Source of the DNA: Sipunculus nudus
Taxonomy: Eukaryota > Annelida > Sipuncula > Golfingiida > Sipunculidae
Assembly (NCBI GenBank): GCA_026874595.1
Contig: CM049306.1
Coordinates: 10,685,019-10,749,018, forward strand
Length of the DNA: 64,000 nt
Reading direction: 5' to 3'
Position 1 is the first letter of the stretch, and every line of letters starts with the position of its first letter. The notes under the pieces were generated by a model, which ran no database searches, was not told the DNA's origin, and worked only from the letters and a program-made list of their open reading frames with translations. The translations under genes were made by a program, and so were the position numbers. Of the stretch, positions 11,256 through 23,044 are shown one piece after another.

Positions 11256-13020
11256 GTATAAAAAGCTACCTCTACTGAAGACTACATGAAGCCATGTATA
11301 ACACTATCATTACTCAATCTAGCCCATTTCCCTGTATAAAGCTTCCAATACTCAAGCTGGCCTGTATCCTTGTATAAAGCTGGCACTACTCAAGACCGCA
11401 TGGAGCCATGTTTAACACTATCATTACTCAAGCTAGCCCATTTCCCTATATAAAGCTACCAATACTCAAGCTGGCCAGTATCCTTGTATAAAAAGCTAGC
11501 ACTACTCAAGACCGCATGGAGCCATGTTTAACACTATTATTACTCAAGCTAGCCCATTTCCCTGGATAAAGCTACCAATACTCAAGCTGGCCAGTATCCT
11601 TGTATAAAAAGCTAGCACTACTCAAGACCGCATGGAGCCATGTATAACACTATCATTACTCAATCTAGCCCATTTCCCTGTATAAAGCTACCAATACTCA
11701 AGCTGGCCCGTATCCTTGTATAAAAAGCTACCATTACTCAAGACTGCATGTAGCCATGTATAACACTATCATTACTCAAGGTAGCCCATTTCCCTGTATA
11801 AAGCTACCAATACTCAAGCTGGCCCGTATCCTTGTATAAAAAGCTACCACTACTGAAGACTGCATGTAGCCATGTATAACACTATCATTACTCAATCTAG
11901 CCCATATCCCTGTATAAAGCTACCAATACTCAAGCTGGCCCGTATTCTTGTATAAAAAGCTAGCACTACTCAAGACCGCATGGAGCCATGTTTAACACTG
12001 TCATTACTCGAGGTAGCCAATTTCCCTGTATAAAGCTACCAATACTCAAGCTGGCCCATATCCTTGTATAAAAAGCTACCATTACTCAAGACCGCATGTA
12101 GCCATGTATAACACTATCATAACTCAAGCTAACCCATTTCCCTGTATAAAGCTACCAATACTCAAGCTGGCCTGTATTCTTGTATAAAAAGCTACTATTA
12201 CTCAAGACTGCATGAAGCCATGTATAACACTATCATTACTCAACCTAGCCCATTTCCCTGTATAAAGCTTCTAATACTCAAGCTGGCCTGTATCCTTGTA
12301 TAAAAAGCAACCATTACTTGAGCCTGCATGTAGCCATTTATAACACTATTATTACTCAAGCTAGCCCATTTCCCTGTATAAAGCTACCAATACTCAAGCT
12401 GGCCCGTATTCTTGTATAAAAAGATACCATTACTCAAGTCCACATGTAGCCATGTATAACACTATTATTACTCAAGCTAGCCCATTTCCCTGTATAAAGC
12501 TGCTAATACTGAAGCTGGCCAATATCCTTGTATAAAAAGCTACCATTACACAAGACTGCACGTAGCCATGTATAACACTATCATTACTCAAGCTAGCCCA
12601 TTTCCCTGTATAAAGCTTCAAATACTCAAGCTGGCCCGTATCCTTGTATAAAAAGCTACCACTACTAAAGACCGCATGAGGTCATGTTTAACACTATCAT
12701 TACTCAAGCTAGCCCATTTCCCTGTATAAAGCTTCAAATACTCAAACTGGCCCGTATCCTTGTATAAAAAGCTACCATTACTCAAGACTGCACATAGCCA
12801 TGTATAACACTATCTTTACTCAATCTAGCCCATTTCCCTGTATAAAGCTACCAATACTCAAGCTGGCCCGTATCCTTGTATAAAAAGCTACCATTACTCA
12901 AGACTGCATGTAGCCATGTATAACACTATCATTACTCAAGCTAGCCTATTTCCCTGTATAAAGCTACCAATACTCAAGCTGGCCTGTATCCTTGTATAAA
13001 AAGCATCCTTGCATAAAGAG
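11236..13020. repeat. 116-bp tandem array built from three ~39-bp sub-units
   Basis: About 15 copies of a 116-bp unit. Each unit divides into three related sub-units of 38-40 bp, all starting with A(A/T)TACTCAAG. One continues GCTGGCCCGTATCC, one carries a CATG(T/G)AGCCATGTATAACA core, and one reads GCTAGCCCATTTCCCTG. Sub-unit 1 matches the final codons of candidate exon E1 and its donor, so the array overlaps the exon-intron boundary. Copies differ by a few substitutions, so this is not a very recent expansion. Confidence 0.9.
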
Positions 13021-13149
13021 CTACCACTACTAGAGCCTGCATTTAGCCTTGTATAACGCTATCATTACTCCAGATAATCCATTTCCCTTTACAATCTTAC
13101 CAGTGCTCAGGTTGGCCCTTATTTTTGGCCAATATTCTAACTGGTGATA

Positions 13150-13335
13150 TCCTTGTATAATGCTACCAGAATTCAAGCTGGCCCATAATTACTTGTATAA
13201 TGCTACCAGAATTCAAGCTGGCCCATAATTACTTGTATAATGCTACCAGAATTCAAGCTGGCCCATAATTACTTGTATAATGCTACCAGAATTCAAGATG
13301 GCCCATATCCTTGTATGATGCTACCAGTATTTAAG
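13150..13335. repeat. 40-bp tandem repeat related to the 116-bp array
   Basis: Four near-identical 40-bp units containing ACTTGTATAATGCTACCAGA and ATTCAAGCTGGCCCAT. The CAAGCTGGCCC and TTGTATAA words show these descend from the same sub-unit as the 116-bp array, amplified separately. Confidence 0.85.
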
Positions 13336-13827
13336 CTCTCCCACATTCATGTATTACTGTAAACAGCTTCCAAAGAGTGCTCTTCAGAATCAAGATGGAA
13401 GGCTTCAGTATCAAGAAGAATCTCTTCAGTAATTACTAATGTTACTAAAACAATTTTATTTTATTTTTATCTTTTCCCAGCATCTATACAATCATAGCAA
13501 GAGATTCTGCTGAAATTTCTGCTTTGGTCTAAGGAAACTATTTCACTATGAACAATTAGTTCCTATCAAAAGTTCAGTAGATAATCTTTTGTCTTGCAGA
13601 CATACTTTATACAAATTAACCTGATGTCATTTCTAGCAATTAGATTACAAACTCCTGTGATACTCTTTTTTTAATGTAAAAGCTATTGTCTGCAAGTGGC
13701 TTATTGATTATAATTGTGTTTTCCCAAGGTGCATATTTATTTGATGATGATTCCATGAACCAGTGAACTGGAACTTGATAGCATCATATTCAGTCTCCAG
13801 TGTTAGGTCTGCATGCCACTTTCTCAG
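13336..13827. other. probable intron
   Basis: AT-rich sequence without coding character between the arrays and the next candidate exon. A pyrimidine-containing stretch ends in AG at 13,826-13,827. Confidence 0.4.
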
Positions 13828-13930
13828 GATGCTGCTCTTCATCAAAGACAGCACTTCCAGAAACTGGTCCAGCATTTTTGTCAGACAGATGTCACTGATA
13901 CAGTGACCTCTGACCTGAAGGCCACTATAT
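13828..13930 (+). CDS. candidate internal exon E2, 3' end uncertain
   Basis: After the acceptor AG at 13,826-13,827 the phase-0 frame reads DAALHQRQHFQKLVQHF and continues with CQTDVTDTVTSDLK to a stop just beyond 13,945. An alternative acceptor at 13,805-13,806 keeps the same frame. Possible donors are a GT at 13,903 (phase 0) or 13,931 (phase 1); neither is strong. The helix-like peptide follows plausibly from the end of E1. A 106-residue open frame on the opposite strand competes for the same DNA. Not recognised. Confidence 0.35.
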
Positions 13931-14345
13931 GTACCATGGCTACTAGGCCACAATGAGCAGATTATTTGCTCAAGCCAAGAATATGATAGAATTGTTTTAG
14001 GGTTGGAATGATTTATTGACTTCTTCATTAATTCTTCTTACAGACACACATTTTTATTTTATTTTTAATATATGTCAAATAGAATACATTGCATATCAAG
14101 ACATACCAAGAGTCTCTCAGGATATTTCAAAATAGATTATATGGAGCTAGTCTTTTTTTTTCACCATTTATGATTCATATGTTACCGGCATGGCTGCCTC
14201 TGAAATCTTACTGCAGCTGGAATTCAAACTGTATCCACTGTCATAGTGACATCCATGGTGTCTGCTTGACTAACTAGCAGACTGAAGAGCCTGTACCTCT
14301 CCTGAGGTACTGAACCAGTGTTATTAAGTGGTTGTTAAGTGATAA
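13931..14345. other. AT-rich non-coding DNA
   Basis: No gene or element ends recognised. Confidence 0.4.
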
Positions 14346-14367
14346 TTATTTAGAGATTATCACTTTG

Positions 14368-14404
<37 letters not shown>

Positions 14405-15969
14405 GGGAAAATTGGAGACATATGTCACCTGAAGGAAAAATTGTGATAACGCCCAAAGGGAAATGAGGAAGGGAAAAAGGAGAGAGATGCAGCCCAAGAG
14501 AAAAGAGCATGGTGATGCTTAAGGGACAAATCAGAGAAAATTGTGACACCAAAGATAAAAACAAAAGAATAAGGGGAAAGAGGGATGTGATATCCAAGGT
14601 TGCTCAAAGGATAAAAGTAGAGGTGTGCTGCCCAAGGAGAAAAAAAATCAGGTTGATATCAATGGAAATGTTGCAGAGGGATGTACCCCAAGGAAAATGG
14701 GGAAAGTGATGTCCAAAGAGAAAAAATAAGGATTGAGGTGGTGTCCACAGAATAAAGAATGTTGATGTCCAAGGAAAAAAAAAGAAATTATGCCAGAGAA
14801 AGAAAGAAAAATAAAGAAGGAGGTTGTGCCCAATTGAAGTAGAGGGACAGATATGCTGTTAAGGAAAGATTAGTCTTCCAAGGAGAAAAAAGAGAGATAG
14901 GGATATTACCTAAGAAAAAAGAGGAAAAACATTGATGCTCAAGGGGGGAGGAAGGAGACAGGTTTGCCCAAGTGAGAAAGGAGATGTTGCCAAAGGAGAA
15001 CATGAGAAATATATGTGATGGCAAAAAAAAAAAAGAAAGTTAATGCTGGGGAGAAAAATGCAATAGAGTGGTTTTGCCTAATTAAAAAAAATGACTGCAT
15101 CAGGAGAGAGAGAAAGAGAGAGAGTTGATACTTTGGGGGAAAAGGGAAAGGGAGGTGACACGGAAGGGAAAAAGGAGAGAGGTATTGTCCAGGGTGAAAA
15201 CCATGGGGAAACAAAGGAGAGATATTTTGCCCAAAGATAAAAGGGGGAGGGAAATGCTTAAACAAATAGGAAAGAAAGTGTTGACCAAGGTAAACAAGTA
15301 AGGTGATACAAAAGAATACAATAAGAGAGAGAGAGAGGTGATGTAAAAGGGAAAATGAGAGGTCATGCTCAAGCAGAAAAAAGAAAGGGGAATGCCCAAG
15401 AAAAAAAAAGGGGTGAGGGGTGATGCTCAGGGAGATAAAAAAGGGTGACGGGCAGTGCCCAAGGGAGAAAATAAGGAAGAGAGGTGAAGCCCCAGGGAAA
15501 AAGTGTAAATGCCCTTATGAAAAAAATAGATCTTGCCAAGGGGGAAAAGCAATGTCATGCTTGATGAAAATGAGGGATGGAGATGATGCACAAAGAAAAC
15601 AGAAGGGAGAAAGGTGAATCTCAGTGGGGAAAAAGAGAAAGATGCTGCTTTAGAGAATTAAAGGGAGGTGATACCCAAGGTGAATTTGGCAGAGAGATCT
15701 ACCTTGGATAAATAGTTAGAGGTGATGCCTATTTGAAAAGAGGTTGGGGACAATACCCAATGAAAAAAGAGTGGTGATACCAGATGGAATAGAGAGCAAG
15801 AGGTGTTATCCTAGGAAACAAGGGAGGGAGTTGATTCTCAAGCTGGAAAAGGAGGAAAAAGAGGGAATGGGGATGATACCAAAGGATCAGAGAGGAAAAA
15901 AGAAAAAAGAGGAAGAGAGGTGATGCTCAAAGGAAAAAGGGGAGAGGTATTGTCCAGGGTACCAAGCAA
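14346..15969. repeat. purine-rich satellite, left part
   Basis: After a (TCTC)n tract (about 14,366-14,405) the plus strand becomes strongly purine-biased for about 1.55 kb. Degenerate units carry GGGAAAA, GAGAGAGG and GATGCCCAAGG words at intervals of roughly 40-50 bp. The frequent open frames on both strands reflect this bias and are not genes. Confidence 0.85.
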
Positions 15970-16828
15970 CAGGGGCGTAGCCAGGATTGAGGAAAGGGAG
16001 GGGGCCGGCGCATCCTGAAATTCGAAATGGGGGGGGGGGGGTATCCCCCTCCTCTCCCATATTGGAAAATTGTTTTGATTATGCTATGTAAAGAGGACAT
16101 TTTGAAGCAATTTTCAACATAAAATGCCTGAAAAACTTTCTTTTATGTTTTTGTGTTATGAAGTCAAACTGTAGAGAGGTTCAATATTTAATATTTATAT
16201 TTCTTCTAAATAAGGATATAAAATTTCAATCATTTTCAAACAAGTCAATGGCGCAAAAGCACATTTACTTTTCTTACTTGCAAAATGTTATCTTTTAAAT
16301 GTAATGCTTGGAGTGAAATAACTGATATGTTGCAGTCTTATGTTAAACTTTGCATTTTCCCAGGTTCCATGGTCTTGACAGCACACGAGACTGCTAAGAC
16401 CACAGATCGCAAGTTCGAGTACCAGTATCACCAGAGGAACTGTGAGATTGTTCACAGTCGACCCCAATAAGGGACTGGTGCTCTACAGCTGTTCTGCAGC
16501 TGTTCATATATATCCTTATACTCAACTAATAAATTTGAAAGTAATACACTGCAGATAACTTTAATCAAATCTAATTGCTATTTAATAAAAAAGGGATATG
16601 AAAAACTAAAATAAATCATGAAAATTGGAAAATTAGATAAAATGAGAGATATTGCAGCTCAATGGGTGGCCGCGCGCCTAAGGCACCCCCTCTGGATCCG
16701 CCACTTACAGCAAAGGCAACCTGATGCACACACACATATATATACATATATATATATATACTGGTATTAGATTAAGAGAAATTCAGAAAGGACGTGGAGT
16801 ACTGGATGCAATGCTTGCTACGCCCCTG
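15970..16828. mobile_element. non-autonomous hAT-like DNA transposon in the purine satellite
   Basis: The left end reads CAGGGGCGTAGCCAGGATT. The reverse complement of the right end reads CAGGGGCGTAGCAAGCATT, giving terminal inverted repeats of about 19 bp with two mismatches. CAGGGGCG ends are typical of hAT elements. The six bases AAGCAA lie directly outside both ends, consistent with a decayed 8-bp target-site duplication. The purine satellite resumes after 16,828. There is no transposase; the interior holds a 13-G run, a TA/CA microsatellite and a second GGATCCGCCAC-type transposon end near 16,695. Confidence 0.8.
16354..16500 (+). mobile_element. possible tRNA-derived SINE fragment inside the hAT-like element
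   Basis: A B-box-like AGTTCGAGTACC (about 16,412) follows an A-box-like TGGTCTTGACAGC (about 16,370) at roughly tRNA spacing. The 61-residue open frame across it is more likely a by-product. Weak call, based on box spacing only. Confidence 0.35.
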
Positions 16829-17080
16829 AAGCAAGAAGATACCCCTAGAGGGAAGATAAGAGAAATTATGACACAGGAAAAAGAAGACAGGTAATGCCTA
16901 ACAGAAAAATAGGATACACTTTGCCCAGGTTATAAAAAAGTGAGGTGATAGCCAAGGAAAAAAGAGAAGTCTTCCGAAGGGGAAAAAAGGTAGATAGGGT
17001 TGATATCCAAGGAAAGAAAGAGAGAGGTAGATGATGCTCAAGGGGGGAAACGGGGACAGGTGTTGTTCAAGGGGAAAATG
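16829..17080. repeat. purine-rich satellite, right part
   Basis: Same GGGAAAA and GATGCCTAA/GATGCTCAAGG words as at 14.35-15.97 kb. It is the continuation of that satellite after the hAT-like insertion. Confidence 0.85.
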
Positions 17081-18534
17081 ATTTGTAGATAATTAAGGGA
17101 CATCAAGAGCAATGTTATGACTATTCTCCCAGCACACAGTCTTAGTACCTAGCATGTTTCACACCTTGTTTTGACTGGGTGTTTTTGTAAACACAGTCCA
17201 CTTGTATCTGTTTACCATAACAAAGCTTCATGACCGGAGGTCCAATTGTGGACCACAACATGCAATGTTTCAGCCAGCAAGAACATTTATTACATTTTTT
17301 TGGGCCAAGTCAGTCAGGGCATCTCATGATTGGCAGGTGTTGTGGCTCAGCAATGCACAGGATCCCATTTACTGTGTTTATGTTGTTACCTGTGATCTTG
17401 ACCGGCCTGCTGTTTTTAACACTCATTTACAGGTGTTAGAAAATGGTTTCAGGGCAATATTTGGGAGGTACAAAGATATTTAAAAAAAAAAGATAGTTTT
17501 CGTCTTTATTCAACATGACTAATAGGTGATGAGGTCCCTTTAACAATCTGTAGATATAAACAATCTGTAGATATTAACAATCATCATATAGCTCAGGATG
17601 CACCTGCTTATACTTTTCATTCTGAATTACATACATTCATAGATACATGCTTGCATGCACACATAAACGTGGTGTTGGTCAAACGTAGAACTTTTATGCC
17701 ACCATGCTATCACTACTTTTGTCTCTTTTAAACCAATGATGTTTCCATGAGTCTTTTATGTTGCAGGTTTCCTTGTATGGGATGAAATTAGTCTTGTCAA
17801 ACTTCAGCTCCTCATAATATTTTCAAATTCACAAAAACATGCTTTAATTAGTATTAATCCTTCCCTTTTTAAAATAAATAGGATCAATAATTTTGCCAAG
17901 TCTCATTTACAAATAAAAATCAAATATGAGTGAAAACAGTCTCCAGCTAAATTGTGAAGATATTAAAATCGTTATAGAACATGTTAACATACCTGTGGGT
18001 GAACAATATATCCTGTTTACTTACAATTGTGCTATTTTTTGGCCTTTTCAAAGTTATGGATGTAGCCACAATGTAGAGTTAACATAGGCTGATTGCTTAT
18101 TTAGCCTAATCGCTGGAGACCGTCATGTTTCTGAACTCTTCAGGTTGCACATCTCAGGAGTTTCTGTTCATTCATTAACTGTACTGTGTGTTTAATGACT
18201 TCAGTATATACTGCTCATGTTAGATAAAGGTTAGTAATCTCAGGCTTAGACTTAGGTGGAATTTGTTATAATTAATTTAACTGCCTGCTGAATACCAAGA
18301 GTCTATAGTACAGACATAACTGTTGGGTTCCAGCCAGTCTGATGTATTTTATATTAGCCAGTTGTCTGGTTTGTTTCACAGGCCAGCTATTACTAGGTTT
18401 CTTTTAATTAAAGTCTTATCTCTTACAGGTTTTTCCTGCGAGATAACCTCTGTCTTGGTTGACATGAGTTATCAGTGATCCATGGTTCTTAAGAGCATTT
18501 AAAAAAGCTCATTTAGTAATTGCCTACTTTTTAT
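17081..18534. other. AT-rich non-coding DNA, probably intronic
   Basis: Open frames of 69 and 93 residues near 17.2-17.5 kb overlap each other and show no domain character. AG acceptors follow pyrimidine tracts at about 17,766 and 18,429, but the downstream frames are not convincingly protein-like. Confidence 0.4.
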
Positions 18535-20410
18535 TGTTATGAATAGTATGATTATGTTTGTCATTGATATCAACATCATTTCAACCCCTACCAACACCAT
18601 TACTACCACTTCCACCATCATCATATTTACCACCATCTTTAGCACCACCACTACCGCCATCTTCTTCTTTCGTCCATCATCATCAGCTTCACCAATACCA
18701 CCATTGTCTTCTTCACCACCACTACAACCATTGTCATCTTCACCACTGTCATTGGTACCACTACCACCATTATCATATTTACCACCATCATCATTACCAC
18801 CACTACTAACATCTTCTTACCTCCATCATGATCCGCTTCACCACTACTACCATTGTTTTCTTTACCACCACCATCATTACCACCACTACCACCATGATAA
18901 TTTTTACCACAATCAGCACCACCTGACTACCACCATCATCTTCTGACCATCTTCATCAGCTTCACCACTACCACCTATGTATGTCTTCTTTACCAGCATC
19001 GTCAGTACCACCAATACCACCATTGTCATCTTTACATCCATCATCTTTACCACCACTACCATCATCATCATGACCATAATCATCTTTACCATCTTTACCA
19101 CCATTATCATCTACATCATTGCACCATCACCATCATTGTTGTCACCACCAACATCACTTCATCATCATCACACCACTTTCACATTATCATTATCATCATC
19201 TTTTTCATTATCATCATTGCTCCTGTCACTATCACTTCATCATCTACATCACTTCATCAACATCACTTTCATCACTTCTTCATTATCACTATCACTGCAC
19301 TATCATCATCAAATTACATTATCATCATCATAATCATTGTCATCATCATCGCTAATCCAATGCCACTTCATCATCACCACCATCACTACTTTATCATTAT
19401 TATTACCACTTCATCATCATCACTACCACCACCACTTCATCCTTATCATTGCCACTTCATCATCACTATCATCATCAAATTACATTATCATCATCATAAT
19501 CATTGTCATCATCATTATTGCTAATTCAATGCCACTTCATCATCACCACCACTTCATCATTATTATTACCACTTCATCATCTTCATCACCACCATCACCA
19601 CTTCATCATTATCATTGCCACTTCATCATCACCACCACTTCATCATTATTATTACCACTTCATCATCTTCATCACCACCATCACCACTTCATCATTATCA
19701 TTGCCACTTCATCATTATCTTTTTTTCACACTTCATCATCACCACCACCAACACTTTATCATTATCATTACCCTTTCATCATCATCACAACCACCACCAC
19801 CACTTCATCATCATCATTGCCACTTCATCATCACCACCACCACTACTTTATCATTATTATTACCACTTCATCATCATCACTGCCACCACCACCACTTCAT
19901 CATTATCATTGCCACTTCATCATTATCTTTTTTTCACACTTCATCATCACTACCACCACCACTTCATCATCATCATTGTCACTTCATCATCACCACCACC
20001 ACCACTTCATCATTATTATTACCACTTCATCATCATCATCACCACCACCACCACTTCATCATTATCATTGCCACTTCATCATTATCTTTTTTTCACACTT
20101 CATCATCACCACCACCAACACTTCATCATTATCATTGCCACTTCATCTCCACCACCACCATTTCAACATTATCATTACCACTCCATCATCATCACCACCA
20201 CCACCACCACCAATTCATCATTATCATTACCACTTCACCATCATCACAACCACCACCACCACTTCATCATTATCATTGCCACTTCATCTCCACCACCACC
20301 ATTTCAACATTATCATTACCACTCCATCATCATCACCACCACCACCACCAATTCATCATTATCATTACCACTTAATCATCATCACTACCACCACCACAAC
20401 CACTTCATCA
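18535..20410. repeat. CAT/CAC-rich satellite
   Basis: About 1.9 kb of imperfect (CAT)n, (CAC)n and (CTT)n mixtures. In the right half it resolves into longer units around CCACTTCATCATTATCATTG, often with a TTTTTTTCACACTTCATC spacer. Because stop codons are rare in this vocabulary, all three plus frames stay open for up to 358 codons (His, Ser, Thr and Ile rich). These are not genes. The satellite reappears at 22,876-23,044 and 24,094-24,205. Confidence 0.9.
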
Positions 20411-20600
20411 TAATGTTACAAAGACAAATTTTTCAGGGGAAACATTGGGCCGATCCAGGGTTCGAACCAATGTCAGTGGATCACAAGTCCGGCGTACCAA
20501 CCGCTTGGCTAGCAAAGCAAGCTTCACTAGCAAGACAGTTTGGTCCGCTTTTATGTCACCCTGTAACACACCCCCTCTAAAGAGTGTTCTGCTATCAGAA
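20411..20600 (-). mobile_element. tRNA-derived SINE-like copy 1
   Basis: On the minus strand an A-box-like stretch (AGCCAAGCGGTTGGTACGCC), an anticodon-arm-like GGACTTGTGATCC and a B-box GGTTCGAACCC occur in tRNA order and spacing. The arm would present a UGU-type loop, suggesting a tRNA-Thr-like ancestor. A longer tail-like region follows on the low-coordinate side. Copy 2 lies about 270 bp to the right in the same orientation. Confidence 0.65.
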
Positions 20601-20690
20601 CAAGACTAATTATCCAAGGAGTCACACTTTTGTGAGCTTATTCCCTGGGTCACAAAGTTTTACTGTCATGTTGGATTAACCCCCATTTTG

Positions 20691-20858
20691 TTACGAACAC
20701 AAATTATTCAAGGGAAAATACTGGGCCGATCCGGGATTCGAACCCATGTCGTTGGCACACAAGTCCGGTGTACCAACCGCTTTGCTTGCAAAGCAAGCTT
20801 CACTATCAAGACAGTTGGGTCCCCTTTTATCTCACCCTGTAATCCCCCCCCCCCCCCT
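20691..20858 (-). mobile_element. tRNA-derived SINE-like copy 2
   Basis: Same organisation as copy 1: B-box GGTTCGAATCCCGG, A-box-like AAAGCGGTTGGTACACC and identical downstream words (AAGCAAGCTTCACTA, AAGACAGTT). On the plus strand it ends against a 14-C run (20,844-20,857). The repeated flank (GTTACGAACACAAATT versus GTTACAAAGACAAATT in copy 1) shows the unit extends beyond the tRNA part. Confidence 0.65.
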
Positions 20859-20944
20859 TAGTAAAAGTCCCCCTCCCCCATCTTCATCAGCATATACTAA
20901 CACTTGGCAAGCGACTTTGGAACATCTATCAACTTGAGAAACAA

Positions 20945-22860
20945 TATTTTTTCACCAAATATGGCGGCCAATACAGAGAATCACTCTTATGAAAAGGGGA
21001 TAAATTTATACTAAAAAATGGTAAGGTAGGTGGAGCCACCTGTCTGGTCTAAGAGAAAAGTTTCCACGATTATTAGACATGCCAAACTTAAGGCCAATAC
21101 CTTGAATCACTCTGGAGATATGAGCAGTTTCACGGAAAGCACATGTACAGATGGACATCATGGCAAACAATCACAGATGGCGCCACCAGTCTTGTGTGCA
21201 AGATGGAGGAGTCCAAGATCTATGGATATACACAATTTCAGGCCAACAGGCCAAATTACTCCTGAGAAAAGGGGATTAATTTATTCTTAAAAAAATAGAA
21301 GGTAGGTGGCGCCACCTGTCTTGTCTACAAGAAAATTTTGCACGATGAATGGACATGCAAAATTTCAGACAAATACCTTGAAGCACTCCAGAGATAAAAG
21401 CAATTTTCACTGAAAGCACGTAGAAATGGACACCACGGCAAAACAATTGCAGATGGCACCACCAGCCTTATGTACAAGATGGAGGAGTCCAAGATCTATA
21501 GATATGCACAATTTCAGGCCAATTGGGCAATTACTCCTCAGAAAAGGGCATTAATTTATTCTACAAAAAGGGGAAGGTAGGTGGCGCCACCTCTTTGGTT
21601 TTGGTCGCCAATACAGAGAATCACTCTTATGAAAAGGGGATAAATTTATACTAAAAAATGGTAAGGTAGGTGGGGCCACCTGTCTGGTCTAAGAGAAATT
21701 TTTCCGCAATTATTAGACATGCCAAATTTAAGGCCAATACCTTGAATCACTCTGGAGATATGAGCAGTTTTCACCAAAAGCACATGTACAGATGGACATC
21801 ATGGCAAACATTCACAGATGGCGCCACCAGTCTTGTGTGCAAGATGGAGAAGTTCAAGATCTATGGACATGCCAAATTTCAGACAAATAATTTGAGTTAT
21901 AAGCAATTTTCACCAAAAGCACATGTACAGATGGATGCCACGGCAAAGCGATTGCAGATGGCACCACCAGTCTTGAGTAAAAGATGGAGGAGTGCAAGAT
22001 CTATGGATATAGGCACAATTTCAGGCCAATAGGGCTAATCACTCCTCAGAAAAGGGCATTAATTTATTCTACATAAACGGGAAGGAAGGCGGCGCCACCT
22101 GTCTGGTTTACGAGAAAACTTTCCAAGATGGATGGACAAGTCAAATTTCAGACTTATTCCTAGAACCACTCCGGAGATATGAGCAATTTTCACCCAAAGC
22201 ACATGTACAGATGGACGCCGTGGCAAACAATTGCAGATGGCGCCACCAGTCTTGAATACAAGATGGAGGTATCCAAGATCAATGTACATGCACAATTTCA
22301 GCCCAATCTGTCCATAAGTTTTTAGACTTTTAATGCTCACAGTACTGTCAAGTGGGAATGATGGGGTATTAAAAGGCACGAAAACAAGAGAGAGACAGGT
22401 GGTCCACCTGTCTTTCGCAAAAGACAAAGCTATCCAAGATCTTCGGTCAATTTTATTTTTGGACCAATCCATGCATCCCCTATTGAGATATTTATGATTT
22501 TGTGTGATTTTCACCATATATGGCAATATTCAAGGTCAAGGCCACTCTTATAGGAATGGTCATGACCCCAATTTAAATATACATTATCCATTAACCCATG
22601 TCTATGTATATGCATAATATGAAAGAAATCTGTCCATTAGTTTTTGACTTATAATGCTCAGATTATTGTAAAGTGGCAATGAAGGGTTAGTAAACGGCAC
22701 AAAAACAAGAAATGGATAACAGGTGGCGCCACCAGTTTCCAGTCTGTGACAACACTATCCAAAATCTTTTTTCAAGTTGATTTTTGGATCAATCCATGCA
22801 ATATTTCTTGAGATATTTAGGAATTTGTGTAATTTTCCCCAAAAATGGACTTATTCAAGG
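20945..22860 (-). repeat. Helitron-like tandem-repeat block with GGTGGCGCCACC palindromes
   Basis: Units of about 275 bp carry two palindromic sites each. One is of the type GGTGGCGCCACCTGTC (near 21,029, 21,305, 21,579, 21,670 and 22,089). The other is of the type GATGGCGCCACCAGTC (near 21,177, 21,455, 21,818, 21,957 and 22,237). Two longer units of about 320 bp follow (22,300-22,860), again with the palindrome (22,722-22,733). Reverse-complemented, the units match the block at 32.46-33.16 kb. No clear element termini were found. The block sits between two pieces of the CAT/CAC satellite. Confidence 0.8.
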
Positions 22861-22875
22861 TCAAGGTCACTCAAC

Positions 22876-23044
22876 CACTACCACCACTTCATCATTGTCA
22901 TTGCCACTTCATCATCATCATCACCACCACCACCACTTCATCATTATCATTGCCACTTCATCATTATCTTTTTTTCCCACTTCATCATCACCACCACCAA
23001 CACTTTATCATTATCATTACCACTTCATCACCACCGCCACCACT
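22876..23044. repeat. CAT/CAC satellite, middle piece
   Basis: Same CCACTTCATCATTATCATTG units as 18.5-20.4 kb. It is joined directly to a LINE fragment at about 23,045. Confidence 0.9.

Noticed and set aside
14346..15617. Series of hydrophobic, Leu/Phe/Ser-rich minus-strand frames that look like membrane proteins
   Set aside because: The minus strand of a purine-rich satellite is pyrimidine-rich and encodes Leu, Phe, Ser and Pro in any frame. No start context or conserved domain is present.
19337..20580. Open frames of 290-358 codons rich in His, Ser, Thr and Ile
   Set aside because: All three plus-strand frames are open at once because CAT/CAC-type repeats rarely form stop codons. This is a property of the satellite and not a metal-binding protein.
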